Positions 45,530-57,259 of a stretch of 64,000 nt of DNA are shown piece by piece. The translations under genes and the position numbers were made by a program. Source of the stretch: Ursus arctos (lineage: Eukaryota; Chordata; Mammalia; Carnivora; Ursidae). A model generated the notes under the pieces. The model did no database searches. It was not told where the DNA came from and worked only from the letters and a program-made list of their open reading frames with translations. The stretch lies in NCBI RefSeq assembly GCF_023065955.2, contig NW_026623100.1, positions 71,118,727 to 71,182,726 on the forward strand, read 5' to 3'. The stretch's first letter is position 1, and each line of letters begins with the position of its first letter.

Positions 45530-47429
45530 TTAGTCTTAAGCGATGTCTTGGTCCTTGGCTTCTTTCCTTAACTCTACAAACTCCATTTTCTTCTTCTTCT
45601 GTTGTTTGAACATCTCATCTCTGAGGTCGTCTTGATTAGATGCTGTCTTCCTTTTGTGTGTGGTGCACCTTTATCTCTCATATTATCATCAACCTCATCA
45701 CCTTCTCTTTCTACGATGTGTTTGCAAGCTCTTCCTGGTCTTTTTCATGCTGAAGGGGAGCAGCTCTGTCTAGCCTTCTTCTCTTTGTATTGATACACCA
45801 TGGGTAAATTCTCTTCAAGTCTCTTCTGATCTTGGCTGTGAACGGTCTTTCCCTTGAAAGGTGCAGTTCAGATGGGGTTTTCTGTAACCTAAAGACCAGA
45901 GGAGGGAGAAGAGGGCTCAACACTTTGAGGAAAACTCTCACCAGGACCATGTGCAGTCTTGGTTTGCACGTGGGTTCTAGTCTCTCATCTTGGGTTTCAT
46001 GAAACTATCTTTCCCACCCAGTCCCATGGATAATTTTGTACAGGAACAGCCTCATGTTGTTTTGTCCATTAAGCTTTGCAGTGTTCCTTGTCAAGGGTGG
46101 AAGCAGGAAATTGTTATTTGTATCCAAAGGACAAATAGAAAACCAAAAGATCAGAAGCAAGGATTTGTTAACGGATGTTGTTAAAATGTCACATTATGCC
46201 AAATGTTTTCATTGTTAAATTTGATATTAGTAAAAAAAAAAAATTCATTATACTTGAAAGGAACTCTATGCTCGACTTTCTTATTTTGTAGAATTCCTGA
46301 GCTTGCATGATCATTATGAATTAGTCATTATGATTTTTAAATGGAAGAAAGTATTTGAAACAAAAATAGTTCTAAATGCAAAATGGTAAAGGAAATTCCC
46401 AAAAGAGTACATGGGCAACATTTCTTTTTAACAGGGCATGTGGATGAATTGTAACACATTTGTTATCTTGGAGTGGAGATTCCAAAAATAAGAGTGCCTA
46501 GGAGCTGTGGGCATCCTCAGTGTCCCACCCAGTATTCTTGGGCTACTGGTACTTTCTCTGCTCAGTCAGGGAGTTGCCTGGCGGCATTCCCTCACCCAGT
46601 TGCACCTTTCTGGTGCCAGCAGCCATTTCCACGTTGTCCCAAGCAAGGGGAAAAGCGATGGTTAAAGTGTCATACTCAGGGTGGCCCAGTATATTTTGAA
46701 TGCCTGTCCTGTAGTTTTCCCACATGACGGGTCCCGTCTCCCAGAGGAAGGAACTAGAAATCAATTGTTGAATCTTTATGTAGCCAAGATACAAGACTAG
46801 GACTCCAGTTACTGCCAATTATCCTCACCACCCAGGGCAGCAAGAATTGAAGATGGACCTCCTAGAGAAGTCTGTGCCTTTGCCCACACTTTTCACATGC
46901 TGGGGAAGAAGAAAGTCAATGTGGACTCTCTTCCTGTTCTGGGAGGATAGGGGAGCATGGGGAATGACGCACAAAGCTTTCAGATGCAGAGGTGGCAGGG
47001 GTCCTGGCGACAGCACCTGTGGTGCAGGGCCTCCCCCCACCGTGGGGGTGCCCCACAGCACCTGGATGAGGAGATGATAAGAGCCCTCTTGCAAGCAGTT
47101 CAGTGATGTGTGTGGCTGTTGCTCCAGGAAGCATAGCAGGCAGTCTGAGTCTCTGGCTCTCTTTCCTTTTGGAAAAAAATGCCCTCCTTAAACTAGCTAG
47201 AGTGACTGGCTGCACTCGGGTTTTGGTGCCTTCGAGAACAATCCATAATGTGGGGAGGGGCAGCCCCACCAGGTTCTCAGTGCACCCGTTTCCCTACCTG
47301 CTCTAGCATATTTATTTTCCCTTTGTATTTACTCCGGTTGCCATGACTCCTCATTGCTCTACACAGTGGCTTGGGCTCAGGCTGTCAGACTTAAAAACTA
47401 AAGATAGAGGCTGCACTACGGATTGTGTG
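45530..47429. other. No recognised feature
   Basis: About 1.9 kb without a clear repeat or exon. Overlapping frames of 75-117 codons on both strands at 46470-47300 coincide with a GC-richer stretch and have no recognisable domain. Confidence 0.45.
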
Positions 47430-47872
47430 TTTCAGTTATGTGAAATGTCCAGGTAGGTGAGTGTATGGGAACAAAACAGATTAATGGGGGTGTGATCCCG
47501 GCGTTCTGGGATTGAGCCCCACATCAGGCTCCTCTTCTGAGAGCCTGCTTCTTCCTCTCCCACTCCCCCTGCTTGTGTTCCCTCTCTCGCTGGCTGTCTC
47601 TCTCTCTGTCAAATAAATAAATAAAATCTTTTAAAAAAATAGATTAATGGTACACAGTGTAGATTAGTGTTTGCTTAGGACTGGGGGTGGGATGTGAAGG
47701 GACCACTAATGGGTGCTAGCTTCTTTTTAGAGTGATGGAAATATTCTAAACAGAAATCGTGGTGATGGTTGTACAGCTCTGTGAATATATTAAAAACCAT
47801 TAAATTGCAGACTTTAATTGGGTGAATTTATGGTATATGAATTATTACTCAATAAAGATGTCAAAAAATTAA
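47430..47872 (+). mobile_element. L1M 3' end, split by a SINE
   Basis: 'TATGTGAAATGTCCAGGTAG', then beyond the SINE 'GTTTGCTTAGGACTGGGGGT', 'AGTGATGGAAATATTCTAAA', 'GTGGTGATGGTTGTACAGCT', 'CTGTGAATATATTAAAAACC', 'TATGAATTATTACTCAATAA'. This is the standard end of L1M elements in sense orientation. Confidence 0.85.
47488..47640 (+). mobile_element. 5'-truncated ursid-type SINE
   Basis: The copy lacks the tRNA-like head with its A box. It starts at 'GTGATCCCGGCGTTCTGGGA', passes 'CACATCAGGCTCCTC' and 'CTCTCGCTGGCTGTCTC', and ends with AATAAATAAATAAAATC and an A-rich tail. AGATTAATGG flanks it at 47478-47487 and 47641-47650, so truncation happened at insertion. Confidence 0.95.
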
Positions 47873-47996
47873 GACACCCAGTTAAATTTAAATTTCAGAT
47901 AAACAAGAAATAATTTTTACTATGTCCTGTATAATATTTGGACTATACTAAAACGTAATTTCTTGTTTATCTGAAATTCAAATTTAACTGGGTGTC
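47873..47996. mobile_element. Palindromic MITE-like element
   Basis: The two halves are imperfect reverse complements: GACACCCAGTTAAATTTAAA at 47873 pairs with the arm ending AACTGGGTGTC at 47996, with long shared blocks such as TTTCAGATAAACAAGAAAT. The arms are about 55 bp with a ~12-bp AT-rich centre near 47934. I recall this palindrome as a common mammalian dispersed element but cannot name it safely. It abuts the L1M 3' end on the left. Confidence 0.8.
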
Positions 47997-48120
47997 CCAG
48001 ATTTTCTCTGGCAAACCCACTCTAGATATTTATGGTGTCCTTGCTTTCCCATCCCACTTCACTTCAAGTAAGGATCACCAGAATGCAAACCACAGAAAGT
48101 GTCTTATATTTTTTACTTTT

Positions 48121-48290
48121 TCAAGGTTTTATTTATTTATTTGAGAGAGAGCAGATTCGGGGGCAGAGGCAGAGGGAGCAGCTGACTCCCCGCTGAGCAG
48201 GGAGCCCGACACAGGGATCGAACCCAGGACCCAGAGATCACGACCTGAGCCAAAGGCAGATGCTTAACCAACTGAGCCGCCAGGCACCCC
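48121..48290 (-). mobile_element. CAN-SINE, antisense
   Basis: 'AAGGTTTTATTTATTTATTT'-type tail, 'GCAGCTGACTCCCCGCTGAG', 'CAGGGAGCCCGACACAGGGA', 'GATCACGACCTGAGCCAAAG', head 'GAGCCGCCAGGCACCCC'. T-rich duplications starting TTATATTTTTTA lie at 48104-48120 and 48291-48307 with one mismatch. Confidence 0.93.
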
Positions 48291-48309
48291 TTATATTTTT
48301 TATTTTTAT

Positions 48310-50925
48310 TTTTAAAATTCAGGCTCTTAGCTGTACCAAACAAAATCGTGTGGGCTCTTGGAAATTTGTGTCTTATTATTTCAGTGGCCACCAATCTCTC
48401 CTTTCTACGATTGTTGTTTTCATTCCCTGAAAGGATCTAGTTTAACCTTCCTCAGCGTATGGAGGGCTGAAGAAATTCCCAAGTTCTTTACCTAACGTAT
48501 TTCATATATATTACTAACATAGCTGATTAGAGGAATGTGGTTTATTTCAGTGGTCTGATTGGTCTCCCTAGCACTTCCTCTAAATTATACAATCTTGCAT
48601 AGTTTGCTGGCATAGTTCACAATCATGGGCCTTCTTTGCAAAAGGGCCGCCCTCTGCCACATGGTAGAAGATCAGCTGATTGCTTGTATCCTGCAGAAAC
48701 TAATGCCCAAAATAGAGAGAGAACAACAAGATTGTTTCTTCCGAACGCATTAATCCGATAATTCACCTCTCATCTGTGGAAAGGGTTGAGTAAGGAATGC
48801 ATATCGGCCCCAAATATTACTGTAATGAAAGCGCTTTCTTATGAAGACATAAAACTGGCAAAAGACAGTTTTTTTGGAACTATGATGAGTGGGAATAAAA
48901 TAAATCTGGAGAAATGTATACACTAGGAGTCCATTTGTACATATGCATAAATACAAATCTTGGAACCTAGAGGAATTCTGCTTGATTGCCTTTGGGGAAG
49001 AATGGAGAGGGAATGGGACTGTAGAATATCAGATTTTAATTTAAAAAAAGACAGGAATAGGAGAAATTTGTCATGATTTTTAATTTGAGGAGGTGTCAAT
49101 ATGGGTTTCTTCTTAATATTTTATGCAGTAGATTCAGGTACAATGAAGCAGCCTTTCCCAGCAATGCCAAACATCCATTTTCTTGCTTCTCTTCTTGCTC
49201 CAGTCTGTGGTCTCAGAGCTGCTCACAGGTTAGCGTGGTTTTTACCATGGGCCTCGGTGGGTCCATCTCTTCAGGTGAGAAAACCACAGGGCTCTCAGGA
49301 GGGTTAGCAGTCGACGGGCAGCTCTTATGCTCTCCACCCCGGCTGCATCCTCTTTGGTGGTTACTGATAGATCGAAGCTTTTTATAAGTTCCCAGTTGAT
49401 GGATCCCACCTCACCGGGCTCTGGGGCAGCCTCATTCCAAGTAACCACTCTCGCACCCTTCATCTGGGTTTCAGAAACAAAAAGGACCTCAAAGGAGAGT
49501 TTCTCCCTTCCTTATCGTGGCAGGTAGGTTAACTCAGCTCAGACAAATCCCTTCTCCATAGTGGAAACAAAGCACCATCCATCCGATTTCACGAGATGGG
49601 TCTTCTAGGGAAGGATCTACCAGGCAGATTGGTCTGGGAAGCCCAGAAAGACTCCCTTTGGGCACTGTTTAGTCAGTGTCCAAATGCAAACCTTTTGCCT
49701 CCACCCTTGCTTTTTTTGTCCTAATTCAGAACAGTTGCAATTTATGTTCAGTTGGGAAAACAAAAGAAAATTCACTAAACCAGAGAACACGGGGAGAGCA
49801 TACCCTTGTTCTTCTGCTATGAGTATAGAGCAGACCTCTGAGATGAGGGACGAATCATAGCTCTGGGTCTCCATCTCCTCACCCAAGGGGTTTGATAAAA
49901 TGGCCTTGGAGAGTCCTTCCAACTGTGACATCTGCAAACTCCACGAAGCTGCATCTCTAGAGACTTGGCCTCTGCTGCCTTAGCACTTGGCAGCTGCTCG
50001 GAGGGGCCTCGGCATACTGTTGAGACAATGTTGGGTGACGTGCTGTCCCTATCTAGACCCCGTCACTGCTCTGACCAGCTTTGATGGTGTGCCCCAACTT
50101 AGAAGCTGTCCCACTCCTGAGCTCTGCTCAGCATTTCTTTTTATGAAGACTGTTTGAGTGTTTCTGTTATACATCCTGGTTGCCATGCAAACTTGGCTCG
50201 CAGAAGCCTGAAACAAACCCCAAACACCTCCTTACATACTTGCTTTATGACATTTTATTTGAATGCCAATATAACAAGTTTATAGTAAATGGAGGATATG
50301 GCAGGAGACTAAAATAACACCATAGTCTTTGAACACTCTAATCTGAGCTTAATAATTTTAAGATTTTTAGACATTTGTAACTCAACCTATGGGCATAATG
50401 TAGTAGTAATGGTACTTGGGTAAAGATGTTATGCATGGAGCTCAAAAAGATTGTACTGGATCAAATAACACAGTGGTTCCAAAGGAAACGAAATCTTTTT
50501 AAAACCCTCAAACATCAGTTTAAACTGTTAACTTTAATTTTATTTTAAATTCATGTTAAAGTAATTGCATCAAGCTGGGATTAGGTACCCTCTCTGACTC
50601 TCCTCCACAGAGTTAACCATTTCACGTATTTGAAATATAAATATAGTTATTGAAAAGGGGAGGAGGTTAAAAATAGGCTGGAGGTTTCTGCCTACTGTGG
50701 TTTTGCAGAAGCAATACCCCAAGGTGCTTCCCCCGCCTGGACATCAGTTCCCCTATTTCTCCATCTGTTGGAAGACAGAGCAGCCCTCTGAGCAAATCGC
50801 TGAGCGGGGAGACCACAAAACGGTTCTCAGGTCCTCGGACAAAGTGACATTTTAGGCAGTACCTTGCTCATTAAGAATGTGAGTGTTCAATGTTGGTTTG
50901 ATGATGCTCTCAAGGCAGTAATTCT
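48310..50925. other. Repeat-poor 2.6-kb stretch
   Basis: No transposon or exon is recognised. Frames of about 70-106 codons at 49073-49937 on both strands overlap each other and lack domain signatures. The 50230-50650 part is AT-rich and single-copy-looking. Confidence 0.45.
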
Positions 50926-50929
50926 TGAA

Positions 50930-51110
50930 GGGTGTGGCCTTACAGCATAGAGAGAGCACTGGGCAGGGAGTCACCCCGACCAGGCTTTCAAGGCCTGCTC
51001 AGCCAGTCTCTAATGTCCTAACTTGAAAGTTTATCTCTCTTAGTTATAATATTCCTAACCATAAAATTAGAGGGTTAATAAAATCTCAAGGATCCTGTCA
51101 AAGCCCGATG
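50930..51110 (+). mobile_element. Possible MIR fragment
   Basis: 'GAGCACTGGGCAGGGAGTCA', 'GAAAGTTTATCTCTCTTAGT', 'TATAATATTCCTAACCATAA' resemble a worn sense MIR. Weak. Confidence 0.4.
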
Positions 51111-52337
51111 TTCTGGGCTTTTTCATTTAGCAAAAACTCTCTGGAGGTGAGCTGCAAGAAAGCTCAGAGTATGGAATGGCTATTTCCCTTACTCCTTTTT
51201 ATCTTCCTGTGACCCCAGACCTGGCCACATCAGGGAGTGGCCGGGAAGTGCCCCAGTACTCTGACTTGCACAATCTCTGTCTGCTCTGGGGCCAGTATCT
51301 ATGTCTTTAGGTGGGAAAAACAGGGAAACGGAACAAAACAGTCCTCCAGCAACCTCAGGAAGGGCTAAGAACCCCAGCAAAGTAGCTGCTGCTGAGTGTA
51401 TTAGAGCCCGGAGAGCAGACCAGCAAGAAGAGTGTATGCAGGAGGGCTGCAGGACAGACTCATGAGGTCAGCTCTGAGTGTACACAGTGTGGCCATCCGA
51501 GAGTGAGGCCAGAAAGTCAGGAGAGCCGTCAGCGCTGATCGTGAGAAACAGCCCAAGTCAGAATAGAGGGGCGCTTCTGACCTTGGCCATCTGGGACCAG
51601 AATCCCGTTCTTTCACATGCATCCACTTTTCTGTTGGCCCCATGGTACAATGTAAACGTGAGCGAGCTCCCAGAAGGGGGTCAGAACATGATGTTTACAC
51701 CTCAGCATTCCAAGTTCTGAGTAAGTGTCTACCTGTGCTGGGTAAAGATCATTCCTTGGTAACCAAGTGCCCATTATTCCATTCAGAAGAATTTCTACAT
51801 AACTTCCTTTAGTGCTTTTAAAATGTAAGTGTCCACATGTGATCTTGGAGGCACTTAGCGACTCTGAGACTCATGCTTCACATAGAATCCAAAATATTTG
51901 ATTTTCTTTTTTGAACACGAACATAAGGATTTGAATTGGTAACTTTTTTTTTTCATTCTGTGGCCCTCAATTTTCCCAAATAACTTTTTGTTCTGCTAAA
52001 TATAGAGCAGAGTCACCTGTGGAGTGGCTTCAGTATTTTATTTTTTTGAATTTATAAAATCTAGAAGAAATGGAATAGCAGTCTTATCTCAATTTCCTTG
52101 TTATAAATGGGGATTTAAAAATATAACTGCATCAATAGTAAGATAATAAATTTTTCAATAATGTTTTAAATAATTTTAAATAATTTTTAAATAAAAATAT
52201 TTTTGCCAAATAGTATATATTTCATGTATCTATATAACTAAATCCTTTTTTGGCAGGAAAAAACATAAAATTATTAACATAGGGTTTGTTTAGATTTTTA
52301 TAATCATGTGTAATCATTATTTAAGATTTAAGTTAAG
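51111..52337. other. No recognised feature
   Basis: Unassigned sequence, increasingly AT-rich toward 52200. No exon or named repeat is supported. Confidence 0.4.
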
Positions 52338-52350
52338 CTCTTATTCCTTT

Positions 52351-52568
52351 ATTTTTTTATTTTTTATTTTTTTATTTTTTAAAGATTTTATTTATTTATT
52401 TGACAGAGATAGAAACAGCCAGCGAGAGAGGGAACACAAGCAGGGGGAGTGGGAGAAGAAGAAGCAGGCTCATAGTGGAGGAGCCTGATGTGGGGCTCGA
52501 TCCTATAATGCCAGGATCACGCCCTGAGCCGAAGGCAGACGCTTAACCGCTGTGCCACCCAGGCGCCC
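52351..52568 (-). mobile_element. Young ursid-type SINE
   Basis: Antisense copy with a T-rich tail (52351-52380), 'AAGATTTTATTTATTTATTT', 'GAGGGAACACAAGCAGGGGG', 'CTCATAGTGGAGGAGCCTGA', 'GGATCACGCCCTGAGCCGAA', head 'CCACCCAGGCGCCCC'. The 13-bp duplication CTCTTATTCCTTT at 52338-52350 and 52569-52581 is exact. Confidence 0.96.
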
Positions 52569-53234
52569 CTCTTATTCCTTTTTTAAAATAGTTAATACTT
52601 ATCCCACAAATTATATGCTTGAATATTTTATGAGCGTGTTTGAATTTCCACACATAGTGTGGGGGTCCAGACTTAGACAACACTATTCTGTATTCCCTCT
52701 GATGAGACATGAGACAGCACTTAAGTAAAGAATGATTACTTTTGCAATGGATTTGTGGATTTGTTTAATTTAATTTCTTATTGTAGAAATTACCTGTTTT
52801 AGGGTCTTTACATATTTTATGCATTGTCTACAGAATAGAGTTCTAGATGATTCTAGAGGAAGGAGACCATTCCTCCTTAAAAAGCGCAATAAGTGTTTCA
52901 GGTAGCAATGCTAGCTGACACCTTAGCACTTTGTGAATTATTCGGCCTTTAGTAAGCTCAGCTTTGGGTGACTGGTGTGTGTCTGGGGGAAAGGGGAAAG
53001 TTCTCTGCCCTCGGAGAACTTTAAATCCAATTAGGAAAATAAGAAGCAATCAAGAAACAGTTAAAATTATGTTTGGGATACATGACATCCCCAGAAGGAA
53101 TCCCTGCTCCCGTAAAAGGGTGAGGTGGGGTAACCTCTATTTCTCCAGGCCCTAAAAGGCCAGTTTTGCATCATCCCTCATTTTCTTCCAACTATGAACA
53201 TTTTCCAGGAGACAAGACAAAGGAGGTAGGGGGC

Positions 53235-54014
53235 TGTGATGGTTAATTTCATGTGTCAACTTGACTGGCCACAGGGTACCCAGATATTTGGTCAAACATT
53301 ATTGTGGGTGTATCTGTGTGTTTCTGGATGAGATTAACACATGAATCCCTAGGGTAGGTAAAGTAGCTTGCCCTGCCCAATGTGGGCCGGCCGCATCCAG
53401 TAACTGAAGACCTGAAGAGAACGGAAAGGTTGAGTAAAAGGGGCTGCCTCCTGCCTGACTGTATGATCTGGGACAGTGGGCTTTTGCTGCCTTTGGACTT
53501 GAGCTGAAACGTTGGCTCTTCTTGGGTCTGCTGTTTGCCAGCTTTCAGATCAGAACTCATGCCATCTGTGTGTACCCCTGTTTCTCAGGCATTTGGACTC
53601 AGACTGAAACTAAACATCAGCCCCTGGGTCTCTAGCTTGCCAACTGCAGACCTGGGGACTTCTCAGCCTTCGTCATCACATGAGCCAATTCCTTATCATG
53701 AAACTACATATACATAAACCTACATGTGCATAATGCATACATGTACGCATGTATATGGGTGTCTATCTTCTTTTTTTTTTTTAAAGATTTTATTCATTTG
53801 AGAGAAAGAGTGAGAGAGAGAACAAGCAGTGGGGTAGAGGAAAAGGGGAAGCAGACTCCCTGCTGATCAGGGAGCCCAATGCGGGACTCAATCCCCCAAC
53901 CCTGGGATCAGGACCCGAGCCAAAGGCAGCTGCTTAACTGACTGAGCCAGCCAGGCATCCCGGGGTGTCTATCTTCTGTTGGTTCTTTTCCTCTGCAGAA
54001 CCCTGACTAACACA
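53235..54014 (+). mobile_element. MLT2-type ERVL solo LTR, with SINE inside
   Basis: Starts TGTGATGGTTAATTTCATGT and ends CCCTGACTAACACA, the ends of an ERVL-class MLT2 LTR. Interior landmarks: 'CCAGATATTTGGTCAAACAT', 'TTCTGGATGAGATTAACACA', 'CTTTGGACTTGAGCTGAAAC', 'GGACTTCTCAGCCTTCGTCA', 'GAGCCAATTCCTTATCATGA', 'TGTTGGTTCTTTTCCTCTGC'. No internal viral genes or second LTR are present. The SINE at 53772-53962 interrupts its 3' part. Confidence 0.93.
53772..53962 (-). mobile_element. CAN-SINE, antisense, within LTR
   Basis: T run, 'AAAGATTTTATTCATTTGAG', 'GAAGCAGACTCCCTGCTGAT', 'CAGGGAGCCCAATGCGGGAC', 'GCTGCTTAACTGACTGAGCC', head 'CAGGCATCCCG'. GGGTGTCTATCTTCT is duplicated exactly at 53757-53771 and 53963-53977, dating this insertion after the LTR. 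Confidence 0.97.
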
Positions 54015-54142
54015 GCAGTCTTGCCCTTTAGTTTATCAATGTCCAAAGTACGTTTTAGGCATTTTCCCAAAGGGGAAAAAATTAGAAGGACAGAGAAGTA
54101 TCTCTCTTTGCAATTAGCCAACCAATTCCTGGGCGAACTGAG

Positions 54143-54178
54143 CCTTTCCAGCTTTTCCAGCTTTTCCAGCCTTCCCAG
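54143..54178. repeat. 9-bp tandem repeat, four copies
   Basis: Four units of CTTTTCCAG type; the two inner units are identical and the outer ones differ by one or two bases. Short minisatellite-like array. Confidence 0.85.
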
Positions 54179-55445
54179 CTCTGTCCAATGGCTCCCTCAT
54201 TCTTCCCTGTGCTGTTGCTGCCTGGGGTATCCAACTGTCATTGCCTAAAGACTGTGACCATTGCTCCCAGTACAAGCCCACAGGCTGGAGTCAGCTGCTG
54301 TCTGCAGCCTCACCAAGTGCTATTTGGACCTCATTGAAGGGCAGCGTCCTGGGGGTGCATGCACCACACAGTTCTCCTGGCCGCCCAAGGTGCACCCTAC
54401 CCCAGCTCTTGGTGTCTTCACCCACAAATCCTCCAGTTGACAGCATCCTTTCTGGGGACCTTAGATTCCCCAGGCCCTTAAGGGCTCAGCTCCAAGGTAA
54501 GGAAGCCAGTGGCTGTTAGACAATGGGGCACAGCACCCAGGAGAGGCACATTACATGCTTCAGGCACTGGTTTTGCTCAGCAAGCAAGAAGTACTAGGAT
54601 TTATGGAGAAACTGTCTGTTAGAGAAAAGATGAGTCCCATCAGTTCAAAGAACTCACTCGGTCAATCAGGGTAAGCAGAGGCTTGGAAAAGCCTAAAGCT
54701 TGTCTGATTTGGGAGGCTCTCTCTAAGAAAAAGAATTCAAAATTGCAAAATCCAAATTCAAAGTGAATGTGATACTTATTTAGAATAAGAAAAGAAAGCA
54801 CAAAAATTATATATTTTAAAGAACTGACAAATATATCATGTTTCAAAAAATCCAGAAAAGTAACTATTTCTGATAATTGTCTAATACACCTCCAAAGTGG
54901 ATTATCCCAACATTTTTGGTTACATACTCTTTGATGACCTTTTCATATAAGAAAATTTTGATACAGAGAGAATAAAAAGATACTTAGTCTTTCTTCCAGC
55001 ATGATGGACCAAAATTTACTTTTTTACCATTAATAGTTTAGGCAACTTTATTTTAGTTTGCGGCTTGCTATTGGTAATACTGTAAATGTTCAAGAGTTAA
55101 GAAAACCTTCATCAAGTGTCTCTTATATAAAAGTTGAAAAACTTTCCCACAGACTAGCTTCTAGCTCCAATTATGTGGTTTTGTTTGTTTGTTTGCTCAC
55201 CCACATACTTCTGGTGAGGGCGCCTCAGAACTCGTGCATAACCCAGCGGCCCCTCTGGTCTTCACCTTCATGTTACAGTGCATAGTCGTTCTGCGAAGTG
55301 GCTGTAGGAGGCCATCCATACTTAATAGGAAATGGCGGATAGACAGTCAAAAGGAAAGCAATCTTAACTAATCTCAGTTAAATATCTTACTTTTTATGAT
55401 TTTACAATAACATATGATAAGATTATAGATTGCTTGATTGCTGCC
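54179..55445. other. No recognised feature
   Basis: Unassigned. A 92-codon frame (54241-54519) ends near a splice-donor-like AAGGTAAGG but has no convincing acceptor or family signature. Confidence 0.4.
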
Positions 55446-55449
55446 AGGA

Positions 55450-55860
55450 TCTTGGAAAGGCCCCGGACAAGTGAGAGGACCTGAAGCTTCAGCTTGGCCA
55501 GTTTCATGCTGAATCTCTCCCCAAACAGTCCATTGAATGGGGGCCTCAGACCCCTGCTCTCAGGCTTTTTAGTAGTTATTCCTTATTTGCAATCTGTTTC
55601 GCTGAGTCTCGTGTCACCTTGTCCCGGAAGACCCTCCTTGAATTTCCAAGACCAAGCTAGGTGCCCACCCTGTGTCCTTCAGTAGCACCCTGTGCTCCCC
55701 TCTTTTGTAACACCCACCATGCTTGGTCATGCCTATCTCCCCCTTAGCTTTACTAAGGACAAGGATGGCGCCTTCTTCACCACCATGGCTCTGGGGTCTT
55801 CCAGTGTCTAGTACTCAGTGAATCTTGTGAGCTGTACATTGAATGAATGAAAGAATCAGT
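55450..55860 (+). mobile_element. L2 3' portion
   Basis: 'GGAAGACCCTCCTTGAATTT', 'CCTTCAGTAGCACCCTGTGC', 'TAGCTTTACTAAGGACAAGG', 'CTAGTACTCAGTGAATCTTG', ending 'CATTGAATGAATGAAAGAAT' fit L2 3' order in sense. Diverged. Confidence 0.6.
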
Positions 55861-56226
55861 GGTTGCTCTGGTTGTTCCTAGAATTTGGCCACCACACCAG
55901 CGATCCATCCTTTGGTTCAAGGCCCCCTTGGGGAATACTTTGGCAGTGACTGCTCATTCAATTCAAACTTAAACTCCATCTCTGGAATTCATTCTTCCCA
56001 AATTTGTTTAACCCTTTGCAACCAGCCCCTGCCTCCTGCTGCCAACCCCCTCCTGAAGGTAGCCAGGGTCCGTGAAATAAAAACATCTACAAGCCTTCCC
56101 TTCTGGCACCGTCTTTTGCCCTTGTGCACTCTGTATCCTGCACACTATTTTCACAAACGCGTCATAAAGATCCTTCCTGTAAATTTGGCAATGCAGCATG
56201 AAAGGGACATTTTGTTCTGTGTCATA

Positions 56227-56358
56227 GAAGAAAAGAAGCAAGAGGAGGAGGAAGAGGAGGAAGGGGAGAAGGATGAGGAAAAGAAAGCAAAGGCGGACAA
56301 AGAAGAAGGAGAAGCAGGAGGAGCAGGAGGAAGAAGAGGAGGAGGGAGAGGGGTGTGA
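56227..56358 (+). repeat. Purine-rich (GA/GGA) tract
   Basis: About 130 bases of nearly uninterrupted A/G, with GAGGAGGAAGAGGAGGAAGG-type units. It encodes the Glu/Lys-rich end of a chance 157-codon frame. Mirror-symmetric parts could form triplex DNA. Confidence 0.88.
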
Positions 56359-57259
56359 AGGGATCTAGACATCACGAAGGGACCTGGAACAAGTGTGTAA
56401 GCTTTATAAATCCAAATCCAGGGCTCCTTGCATTATACTTTCTTTTTAAGGTAATGCAATGGAGCACCACACTGGGAACCATTCATCTTCAGAGATTGAA
56501 GACAGAGCTCTAGAAACCAAAATGGTCGATGAAGCTTTTTAGAGGAGATGGAATTTAAATGGAGCCTTAAAGTTTGGATTCCTGGGGCAACAGGGATGTG
56601 CAAACACTTGGAGACCATTAGAACCCCTGCTAGGCATTCTTGTCATCTGCACCCAATACCTTTCTGTTCCAAGAATAGGAACTCACAATCACATCAGCAT
56701 AGCAAACCAGCCAATGTGCAAAATGTGCTTCGAGCGACCAGATGTCTACACTGTGTGCAGCTTGTCTTTACCCAGAAATAGCGCATAGTGTGGGGCCTTC
56801 TAGTCATTCAGTGCGGCTATGGCAAGTATGGAATGTGCAGGTTGCTCGTTGCCCTTGGCCCTTCCTTTCTTCTACGTATCAGTCTACAGCAGTAGCCTGC
56901 CTGCATCTCTCAAAGGAAGATGGAGAAACACAATCTGCAAGGACAGGTGAGGCCCCCACAGGAACATAGAATTCCCTTGAAGTACAAGGGCTCATGAACA
57001 GTTTACATCCCCTTTGGAAATCCCCCTAAACTCTCTGCCTCACTAGTTTCCTGGTACAAGATCTAATAAATCTGTACACTCAGCTTAAACTTAGTGCCAG
57101 CCCTCATAATGGAACGATTACATGTGTTTTGTGTGTCAGAGACCTGACAGAAAGATTATACAGCAGAGTGAAGCCATCGTTGGGGTTTTGGCAGGGGAAG
57201 AAGGAGATAAATATGCGTCCAGGGGAGAAAAATGGCGGCTCATGGATTTGCCGCCTCGA

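Noticed and set aside
46473..47306. Cluster of 75-117-codon frames on both strands
   Set aside because: Mutually overlapping in opposite strands, with no splice sites that fit and no family signature.
54241..54519. 92-codon frame ending near AAGGTAAGG
   Set aside because: A donor-like motif exists but no matching acceptor with a pyrimidine tract in a compatible frame, and no recognised protein.
55885..56358. 157-codon frame with Glu/Lys-rich end
   Set aside because: The end is the purine tract and the front is unassigned or L2-like DNA; no splice or promoter context supports it.
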